A stretch of DNA of 64,000 bases from AG2 sp036493735 (GTDB lineage Bacteria; Gemmatimonadota; Gemmatimonadetes; Gemmatimonadales; Gemmatimonadaceae): positions 62,001 to 126,000 of the forward strand of contig DASXPH010000090.1 in NCBI GenBank assembly GCA_036493735.1, read 5' to 3'. Positions 58,187-64,000 of the stretch are shown here, in pieces. Each line of letters starts with the position of its first letter. The first letter of the stretch is position 1. Both the position numbers and the translations under genes were made by a program. Under the pieces are notes generated by a model. It worked only from the letters and a program-made list of their open reading frames with translations. It made no database searches and was not told the origin of the DNA.

Positions 58187-59011
58187 ATGCCATCTGTCGG
58201 TCGCGTCGCTGCCACGCTCGCTGTGGTAGTTGGAATAACAGCCTGTCAGCCTCATCCCGTAGCCACGCGCCCTGTTCCCCTGTCACCCGCGACGAACAGT
58301 GCTGCGGCGCCGACCGCGAGCTCGCTTCAGATGCTACTCGTCATCACGGACGACTGGGACACCGTACCTGGTGTGATGCGTCGCTTCGAGCGAGATGGGG
58401 TCCGCTCGGCCTGGCGACCGGTCGGGTCGGACATCACGGTCGTCGTCGGCGGAGCAGGACTCGGCTGGGGTGACGGATTGCACGGGGCCGGCAGCCCGAA
58501 CGAGCCCGGACCGATCAAACACGAGGGCGACAACCGGTCGCCAGCTGGCGTTTTTCGGTTGACATCGGCGTTCGGTTACGCGCCGCGCGATTCCATGTCG
58601 TGGATCACGATGCCGTACGCGCAGGCGACGGACGCGTACAAGTGCGTCGACGACGCTGCGTCGATCCACTACAACCAGATGCTGTTTCGTCAGCCTGGAT
58701 CAGCCGTGGATTGGCGCAGCGCCGAAGACATGCATCGACGCGATTCACTCTATCGGATGGGCGTCGTCGTCGAGCACAACGCGAATGGGCAGCGCGTCGG
58801 TGCCGGCTCGTGCATCTTCCTGCACATCTGGCCAGGTGCGGCGGGAAACACCTCTGGGTGCACCGCGTTCTCATCGGACGCGATGAATGCGCTGTTAGCC
58901 TGGCTCAAGCCGGAGTCGCTGCCGATTCTCGTGCAATTGCCGCGCGGCGAGTACGATCGCCTTCGCGCACTTTGGGGGCTTCCGGCGATAGCCCGCTCAG
59001 ACCGCCCATAG
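58187..59011 (+). CDS. L,D-transpeptidase (YkuD) family lipoprotein
   Basis: The 274-residue lipoprotein (lipobox VGITAC) has a YkuD domain with the conserved His213 in CIFLHIW and nucleophile Cys225 in NTSGCTAFS, which together form the peptidoglycan L,D-transpeptidase site. It would cross-link or modify peptidoglycan, or attach proteins, in the periplasm. The N-terminal region (MLLVITDDWDTVPGVMRRFE) fits the ErfK/YbiS-like subgroup found in many Gram-negative bacteria. It appears to be a single gene. Confidence 0.85.
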   Translation: MPSVGRVAATLAVVVGITACQPHPVATRPVPLSPATNSAAAPTASSLQMLLVITDDWDTVPGVMRRFERDGVRSAWRPVGSDITVVVGGAGLGWGDGLHGAGSPNEPGPIKHEGDNRSPAGVFRLTSAFGYAPRDSMSWITMPYAQATDAYKCVDDAASIHYNQMLFRQPGSAVDWRSAEDMHRRDSLYRMGVVVEHNANGQRVGAGSCIFLHIWPGAAGNTSGCTAFSSDAMNALLAWLKPESLPILVQLPRGEYDRLRALWGLPAIARSDRP

Positions 59012-59087
59012 CTGCTTAACACCGAACGAGGGCCCTACGCCTTCCACGATTGCGATGCGTGTGCCTTGTCAAAGAAGTCACGGCCCG

Positions 59088-59108
59088 CCATCGCCCATCG
59101 CCCATCGC
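59088..59108. repeat. Heptamer array CCATCGC x3
   Basis: Three perfect copies of CCATCGC between two convergent genes, ending 4 bp before the amidohydrolase stop. Confidence 0.85.
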
Positions 59109-59112
59109 CCAC

Positions 59113-60537
59113 TCACCAAAGGCCAACCTTTCCCGCGACGGACTCGATCAGCTTCGTAGGGTTGTAGCCGACGCCCTGCTTGAACACCAGCTCTACGTTG
59201 CGCACATCGGCGATACGCGTCGACGGGTCGCCCGTTACTACGACGAGGTCCGCCTGCTTGCCTAACGCGATTGACCCCACGCGATTCGCGCGGCCGAGGT
59301 AAGTCGCGCCGTTGAGGGTGCCGATCCTGATGGCTTCGAGCGGCGTGAAGCCGCTCTCGACGAGTAGCTCGAGCGCGTGCTGGTTGGAGTAGCCTGGAAT
59401 GACGCCACCGCCGCCGGTCGGGTCGGTGCCAGCGAGCAGAAGGCCGCCGGCGCGTGCGAAAGCGAGCTCCATCGCGGCCGCCTTTGGATAGAGCGTGACG
59501 TATTGCGACCGAGGATTGCTGGTGACGCGCGCGCGGAGCTGCTCGAACTGGGCGCGGAGCTGCGGATCGAGGACATCGAGGCCTGGCGGCGCTGGTCTAC
59601 CTGGGACGAACGTCTCGAAGACGGTGAGCGTCGAGGTCAGGGCTACATGGCGCCTAACGAGATCGTCGACGAGCGAGCGGAAGGCCTCACCGTCGAGATC
59701 GACCGTGGCGAGTGCGTTCTGACCCGCGCCCTGACCAGGGCACACGTCTGGCTTCTTGTCGGGCACAAAATCAGTGGCGGCGAAGAAGCCGTGCTCCAGG
59801 TTGTCGATGCCCAGTGCCGCGGCCTCACGATAGGTCACCGAGCAGAGGTGGCCGGTCACCTTCTTCCCCCGCTTGTGGGCCTCCTCGACGACCGCGCCCA
59901 GCTCGGCCCGGGTGATGTGCATGTAGGTCTTGAACGATGTCGCCCCTTCATCCGCCCAGAAGTTCACCATGCGCCGAGCGTCGTCGGGACCCTTGAGCTC
60001 ATGGACCTGATCGAGTCCAAGGCCAAGTCCCTCGAGATAAGGAGCGGTGGCATCGAGCCAGGGACCCGGCTTGCGACCGGCATCGATATCACGCTTGATG
60101 CCGATGTCGCCGAAGCCGTTCATGTCGCCACCCGTGCGCATCGAGGTCACGCCGCCCGCGAGATACAGGCGCGTGAAGCTCTCCGCGAGATTCGCGTAGA
60201 CACCCGGTCCGGTCGGATAGAAGAGGTGCTCGTGGACCATCACGAGGCCGGGAATGACGCTCTTGCCGGTAAGATCGATCACTTGCGCGCCGGGCGGGAT
60301 CGCGACCGACTGTGCATTGCCGATCGCCGCAATGTTGCCGTCGCGGATGATGAGCATTTGGTCATCACGCGCCGGCGCGCCGGTGCCGTCGATGACACGG
60401 ACGTGCGTGAGCGCGACAACTGGCGTGTCGACGGAGACGTAGGAGCGCACCCCCAATGCGAGTGTCGGCCGCTGCCCTGAGAGTGGCGAGACGATGAGAG
60501 CAACGAGACCTGAGGCAGCAAGGAGCAAGGGTCGCAT
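59113..60537 (-). CDS. Exported metal-dependent amidohydrolase
   Basis: The 474-residue protein has a signal peptide (ends SPLSGQ) and the imidazolonepropionase-like amidohydrolase fold: beta-sandwich VVALTHVRVIDGTGAPARDD, the metal strand VMVHEHLFYP (a HEH in place of the usual HTH), FKTYMHI, VTGHLCSVTYREA, IDNLEHGF and LLLAGTDPTGGG, then TLNGATYLGRANRVGSIALG. It hydrolyses an unknown C-N bond in the periplasm; dipeptides or cyclic amides are typical. ATG 60537 gives the signal peptide. Confidence 0.88.
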   Translation of the reverse strand: MRPLLLAASGLVALIVSPLSGQRPTLALGVRSYVSVDTPVVALTHVRVIDGTGAPARDDQMLIIRDGNIAAIGNAQSVAIPPGAQVIDLTGKSVIPGLVMVHEHLFYPTGPGVYANLAESFTRLYLAGGVTSMRTGGDMNGFGDIGIKRDIDAGRKPGPWLDATAPYLEGLGLGLDQVHELKGPDDARRMVNFWADEGATSFKTYMHITRAELGAVVEEAHKRGKKVTGHLCSVTYREAAALGIDNLEHGFFAATDFVPDKKPDVCPGQGAGQNALATVDLDGEAFRSLVDDLVRRHVALTSTLTVFETFVPGRPAPPGLDVLDPQLRAQFEQLRARVTSNPRSQYVTLYPKAAAMELAFARAGGLLLAGTDPTGGGGVIPGYSNQHALELLVESGFTPLEAIRIGTLNGATYLGRANRVGSIALGKQADLVVVTGDPSTRIADVRNVELVFKQGVGYNPTKLIESVAGKVGLW

Positions 60538-60551
60538 GGACTGTCGATTAG

Positions 60552-60595
60552 GGTGGTCGGTGGTCGTGGTCTGTGATCACCGCTCACCGACCACC
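60552..60595. repeat. Inverted heptamer-type hairpin overlapping a stop codon
   Basis: GGTGGTCGGTG (60552-60562) and CACCGACCACC (60585-60595) form an 11-bp inverted repeat with a 22-nt loop. The units match the array at 58027. The right arm overlaps the stop of the LytTR regulator gene. Confidence 0.8.
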
Positions 60596-61342
60596 GTCAA
60601 TCAATCGGCGCACGGTGTCGCGATAGGTCTGACCACTGACGATGCGCGCGCCAGTCCGCATGATGAGCACATAATCGCCTTTGAACCAGGGCTGCATCTC
60701 GCGAATATGCGTACGGTTGACGATGGCCGAGCGGTGCACACGAAAAAAGCGAGCGGGATCGAGACGCCGCTCGAGACTGCTCAACGGCTCGCGTGCGAGG
60801 AGTGATCGAGCTCCGATATGGAGCAGCGCGTCCTTGCGTACCGCTTCCACCCACTCGATTTCACTTGCCTCGAGAAACAGGTGGCGACCCTCCACACGGA
60901 CGACGAGCTGCTCGGCAGCGGCCGGCTGAACCGCGGTGAGGAGCGCCCGCACCGCGTCGCGCGCTGTACGGGCTGGCTCGTCACGGCGCGCGAGGACGCG
61001 TCGCATGGTGACAGCGAAGCGATCGGAGTCGAAGGGCTTGAGGAGATAATCACACGCGCTCACCTCGAAGGCGCGCAACGCGTACTGATCGTACGCGGTC
61101 ACGAACACGATGAGCGGAAGCGAATCTGGATCGAGCGCGGCGACGACGTCGAAGCCGTTCGCGCGCGGCATCTGGACGTCGAGGAAGAGGAGGTCGGGCG
61201 CTAGTTGCTTCGTGAGCTGGACCGCGGTGCGACCATCACCGGCTTCCCCGACGACGACAATCTCGGGCCAGTGCGCGAGGAAGGCGCGCAGCAGCTCGCG
61301 CGCCGGCTCCTCATCGTCCACGAGCAGAGCGCGAAGGGTCAC
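60584..61342 (-). CDS. LytTR-family response regulator
   Basis: The 252-residue protein has a receiver domain (about 4-118: VDDEEPARELLRAF, phospho-acceptor Asp55 in LFLDVQMP, VTAYDQYALRAF, KPF) and a LytTR DNA-binding domain (about 145-248: VEGRHLFLEASEIEWVEA, RFFRVHRSAIVNRTHI). It should be phosphorylated by the histidine kinase encoded just upstream, with which it overlaps by 4 bp (ATGA). Target genes are not evident. Its stop codon lies in an inverted heptamer repeat. Confidence 0.94.
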   Translation of the reverse strand: MTLRALLVDDEEPARELLRAFLAHWPEIVVVGEAGDGRTAVQLTKQLAPDLLFLDVQMPRANGFDVVAALDPDSLPLIVFVTAYDQYALRAFEVSACDYLLKPFDSDRFAVTMRRVLARRDEPARTARDAVRALLTAVQPAAAEQLVVRVEGRHLFLEASEIEWVEAVRKDALLHIGARSLLAREPLSSLERRLDPARFFRVHRSAIVNRTHIREMQPWFKGDYVLIMRTGARIVSGQTYRDTVRRLIDGGR

Positions 61343-62520
61343 GTTGCCGGCTCGACGGGCGCGGGAAACAGATCAGCCTCTGTGTGGTATGGCACGCTCA
61401 GCTCCACCACGAAGCGGCGCTCCCGATTACCGTTGTCGTCCCACGCTGCGCGAAAGGTATGCGCGGGCCCGTACAGCTGTGCGAGTCGCCCCTCGACATT
61501 CGCGAGGCCGACGCCGCGCGACCCGTTGCCTCGGGCATCACTCGGCAATTCGCCAGGCGCACCTTCGTTCGCGACCGACAGGACGACCGCATCATCCATT
61601 CGGCGGGCCTGAATCCAGATACGGCCGCCATCGCTCTGCGGCTCGACGCCATGGCGGATCGCATTCTCCACGAGCGGTTGGAGGACGAGGCTCGGTACGA
61701 GCGCGTCGTCGATGCCCTCCGCGATCTCCAGATCGACAATGAGTCGTTGCCGGAAGCGGGCGCGCTGAATATCCAGATAGCGCTGAACGAAGGTGAGCTC
61801 CTCGCACAGGGGAATCTCCTGGCGCGCAGTGTGGTCGAGCGACGAGCGCAACAGGTCTCCTAACGAGGAGACTACCCGTTGCGCGCCCGGCACGTCCGTC
61901 ACCATTAGCGAGGAAACCGTGTGGAGGGCGTTGAACAGAAAATGCGGCTGCAACTGCATGCGCAGTACGTTCAATTCGGCTCGCGCCAACCGCGCCTGCA
62001 ACTCGCGGTCTCGTAATTGCCGGGCGCGGAGGTCTCGGTAATACAGCAGGGCGTGAAAGGCGCCGGCGGTCATCCCGAAGATGAGCAAGTTGAAAGTGGA
62101 CGTGGCCACGGCCCACATCGCCAGAAAGGTGACCAGCGGCCGTGTCGGCGCACCGGACGGCGGCGCCATGCCGAAGAGTTGAGGGTTTGTGAAGCGAATG
62201 ACGAGCCCGGTGAGCGTCGCCTGGACCGCGCAGAACGCGATGGCGAGCAGCAGCCAGCCGCCGAGGCGAAGCAGCCGCTGGCCGCCGCCGTCGAGGCGAA
62301 TGCGCCGGCCAACGACCGCGATGATCGGCAGCAGCAGCGCCCAGACAACCCAATCCAGCGCGTTCACCGCTAGCAGTTCCGACCAGTGGATCGGACTGCC
62401 CCCGACCCGATGCCGCACTGCATCTTGCGCGGTGAAGAGCAGTGTAAGGCTCACGACGCTCGTGAGAACGAGCGTCGTGAAGCCGTGACGCGCACCGACG
62501 CGCGCTGTTGACGAATTCAT
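61339..62520 (-). CDS. LytS/YehU-type sensor histidine kinase
   Basis: The 393-residue inner-membrane kinase has about four N-terminal helices (15-35, 45-70, 85-105, 130-155), a coiled linker, then the His_kinase domain with the phospho-acceptor in LQPHFLFNALHTVSSLM and an ATPase domain with LQPLVENAIRHG and GSRGVGLANVEGRL. It forms a two-component pair with the LytTR regulator. No sensor domain beyond the membrane helices is visible. ATG 62520 is chosen as the first start before the membrane region; upstream there is only an open frame. Confidence 0.92.
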   Translation of the reverse strand: MNSSTARVGARHGFTTLVLTSVVSLTLLFTAQDAVRHRVGGSPIHWSELLAVNALDWVVWALLLPIIAVVGRRIRLDGGGQRLLRLGGWLLLAIAFCAVQATLTGLVIRFTNPQLFGMAPPSGAPTRPLVTFLAMWAVATSTFNLLIFGMTAGAFHALLYYRDLRARQLRDRELQARLARAELNVLRMQLQPHFLFNALHTVSSLMVTDVPGAQRVVSSLGDLLRSSLDHTARQEIPLCEELTFVQRYLDIQRARFRQRLIVDLEIAEGIDDALVPSLVLQPLVENAIRHGVEPQSDGGRIWIQARRMDDAVVLSVANEGAPGELPSDARGNGSRGVGLANVEGRLAQLYGPAHTFRAAWDDNGNRERRFVVELSVPYHTEADLFPAPVEPAT

Positions 62521-62727
62521 GATTGGGCAATCTTCGCCGGTGCGAGCAATCGCGCAAATGCGACGTTGACGCGAGAAGACGCGAGCTGGCCAGGTCGCCA
62601 CTTCGTGCCGCGCCAGGTCCGGTTGGTTCGCCCACACATACGGTACGGTCTCGAACGCTTTGCGGCATTGGAACTGGAGCACACGTTGCGCACGCCCATC
62701 CACTCTCACCTCATCCGAGGATCGTGT

Positions 62728-63621
62728 ATGAACGCCGCTCGTTCGTTCGCTCTCGTTGGCGCGTTGACACTTGCCGGAATTGTCGCGATCTCGCGACGAC
62801 AACTCGGTGCGGCGCCCGCGGCGAAGCTTCACATCGAGGAGGTCGGCAGCGACTCGACATCATTCGACGTCGTGTCGACGATGATAGTCGGCCCAACCGA
62901 AGTTCTGCTCTGGGACGCGCAGTATCACGTGGCCGATGCCCGCCGGCTCGCCGATCGCATTGCCGCCACGGGCAAGCATCTCAAGGCAATCGTGATCTCA
63001 CACCCGGACCACGACCACTACTCCGGCGCGGCGGTAATCGTCGAGCGCTTTCCCGGCACACCCGTCTACATGACCCAGAAGGCGATCGCGCATTTCGATA
63101 CGACGAAACAGTACTTCCAGATGGAGAAGACTCGCCGGCCGGCCATGCTCGCGGACAGCCTGGTGACGCCGAGACCTCTTCCCACAACGCATCTCAGCGT
63201 GGACGGCGAAGAGGTCACGGTGATTCCCGATCTCACCGGGGACGTGATCGTGCCGACGAACAGTGTGCTCTGGATTCCGTCGTTGCGCACCGCGCTCGTC
63301 GGTGACGTCGCCTTCAATGGCGTGCACCCCTGGCTTGGTAGCTCGAGCGAGGCGTCGCGGACCGCGTGGCGCGCCTCCATTGCTCGCGTGACCGCATTGC
63401 ATCCGGCAGTGGTCGTCGCTGGCCACAAGAAGGACGTGGCGGCGCCCGATTCACCGAACGTCCTGCGATTTATGGAGGGTTATCTCGCGGACTTCGATTC
63501 GATCAGAAAGGTCTCGTCAGGCGGCCGCGAGCTGGCCACAGCGATGCGGCAGAAGTATCCGGATCTCACGGTTCAGGGATTACTCGGCTACAGCGCGCAG
63601 GTCGCGTTCAAGACTCCATGA
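62728..63621 (+). CDS. Exported MBL-fold metallo-hydrolase
   Basis: The 297-residue protein has a signal peptide (MNAARSFALVGALTLAGIVA) and the metallo-beta-lactamase fold with the zinc motif H92-P-D-H-D-H in VISHPDHDHYSG, then LVGDVAFNGVHPWL and VVAGHKKD. The first metal ligand (HxHxDH) is intact. Similar exported proteins are annotated as Zn-dependent hydrolases with uncertain substrates. GAGG precedes ATG 62728. It is divergent from the LytS kinase; the 207-bp gap between them holds nothing recognised. Confidence 0.88.
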   Translation: MNAARSFALVGALTLAGIVAISRRQLGAAPAAKLHIEEVGSDSTSFDVVSTMIVGPTEVLLWDAQYHVADARRLADRIAATGKHLKAIVISHPDHDHYSGAAVIVERFPGTPVYMTQKAIAHFDTTKQYFQMEKTRRPAMLADSLVTPRPLPTTHLSVDGEEVTVIPDLTGDVIVPTNSVLWIPSLRTALVGDVAFNGVHPWLGSSSEASRTAWRASIARVTALHPAVVVAGHKKDVAAPDSPNVLRFMEGYLADFDSIRKVSSGGRELATAMRQKYPDLTVQGLLGYSAQVAFKTP

Positions 63622-63628
63622 TCCTTGC

Positions 63629-64000
63629 TCAGCGCGCATTCGCCGCCGACGCACACGTCGACCATGTTCCACTACCGGCGCGCCGGATCCAGCGCAGCCC
63701 CTCCTCGACGCGGCCAAGCTGAATCAGAGTGCAGCCGAGATATCCCTGGGAGGTGTGGTCGGCGGTGTCGGCGGCGATTGCACGGGCGTAGAATGCTCGC
63801 GCGCCATTGTAATTCTGCGTTGCGAACAGGGTCGTCGCCAGCTCGCGGAGGGCGGCGCCGTTGTTCGGCGCGGTGCGCACGGCCTGGACGGCCTCGTTGC
63901 TCGCGCTGGAGAGCTCGTTGCCCTCGCGCGCGACGCGCGAGAGATACACGTGCGGCATCGGATCGTTGGGCGCCAGCCGCGCCGCCTCGAGTAGTTGATC
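63629..64000 (-). CDS. TPR-repeat protein, truncated by the window edge
   Basis: Only the C-terminal 123 residues are visible; the frame is open through base 64000 and continues beyond the window. Tetratricopeptide-like helices are seen: LLEAARLAPNDPMPHVYLSR, AVRTAPNNGAALRELATTLF, ARAFYARAIAADTADHTSQG and TLIQLGRVEEGLRWI. The tail (GSGTWSTCASAANAR) is short. It is probably the end of a longer TPR or chaperone-like protein. It converges with the MBL gene, 7 bp apart. Confidence 0.8.
   Translation of the reverse strand, partial: DQLLEAARLAPNDPMPHVYLSRVAREGNELSSASNEAVQAVRTAPNNGAALRELATTLFATQNYNGARAFYARAIAADTADHTSQGYLGCTLIQLGRVEEGLRWIRRAGSGTWSTCASAANAR

Larger units (their letters stand above)
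993..59659. repeat. Dispersed octamer CGTTAGGC / GCCTAACG (at least 34 copies)
   Basis: Exact copies on the plus strand start at 993, 2206, 3652, 7937, 14610, 23944, 24421, 26754, 27867, 28668, 32662, 39276, 43300, 48331, 50485, 53944, 57466 and 58156. Complements start at 7453, 10956, 11523, 13665, 20335, 21510, 22854, 23876, 34898, 40843, 42036, 47559, 50851, 55741, 59260 and 59652. Most lie inside genes, several between them. They were counted by eye, so a few may be missed. About two would be expected by chance in 64 kb of even composition. Confidence 0.8.

Overview
The window reads as a chromosomal segment of a high-GC Gemmatimonadota-like bacterium. This is inferred from gene content: a BTAD-type regulator, SusC/SusD outer-membrane uptake proteins in a GC-rich genome, many secreted lipoproteins with Gemmatimonadota-style composition, and DUF4136, DUF305 and LVIVD-repeat proteins. 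No rRNA, tRNA, IS element, phage gene or CRISPR array was seen.

Layout. 1-5.6 kb: divergent BTAD and LuxR regulators, a lipoprotein alpha/beta hydrolase and a GH20 hexosaminidase. 5.8-18.6 kb: small membrane and lipoprotein genes, an ABC exporter, a Sde182-like (DUF1593) lipoprotein, a decayed GH3 tail, an orphan oxyanion-type binding protein, a DUF305 protein and an LVIVD-repeat protein, with strong hairpin terminators. 18.8-25.4 kb: a PAS histidine kinase, DUF202 and DUF1622 membrane proteins, a formylglycine-generating enzyme with its presumed sulfatase client, and a CdiI-like protein. 25.2-25.4 kb: a promoter, a Leu-rich leader ORF and a hairpin arranged like an attenuator, but without a recognisable amino-acid gene behind it. 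25.6-27.5 kb: an F420/NADP-type oxidoreductase coupled to a Bcr/CflA drug exporter.

27.5-57.5 kb is a glucuronoxylan utilisation region. Outside the cytoplasm it encodes a fused CE15 glucuronoyl esterase-SGNH esterase, a second SGNH (sialate/acetylxylan type) esterase, a GH10 xylanase, two GH3 enzymes, a GH67 and a GH115 alpha-glucuronidase, and a SusC/SusD pair. Inside it encodes a xylose-type ABC importer, xylose isomerase, xylulokinase, a fructuronate-reductase-like SDR and a glucarate-dehydratase-like enolase, with a FadR-type GntR regulator in the same operon as the GH3/GH115 genes. Together these would strip acetyl and methylglucuronate groups from xylan, cut the backbone, import products and feed xylose and uronate into central metabolism. 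57.5-64 kb: a TonB-plug-like lipoprotein, an L,D-transpeptidase, an amidohydrolase, a LytTR/LytS two-component pair, an MBL-fold hydrolase and a truncated TPR protein.

Two patterns cut across the genes. The octamer CGTTAGGC (or its complement) occurs at least 34 times, nearly equally on both strands, far above chance. Separately, imperfect 7-bp tandem arrays lie at gene borders and in places run into coding sequence.
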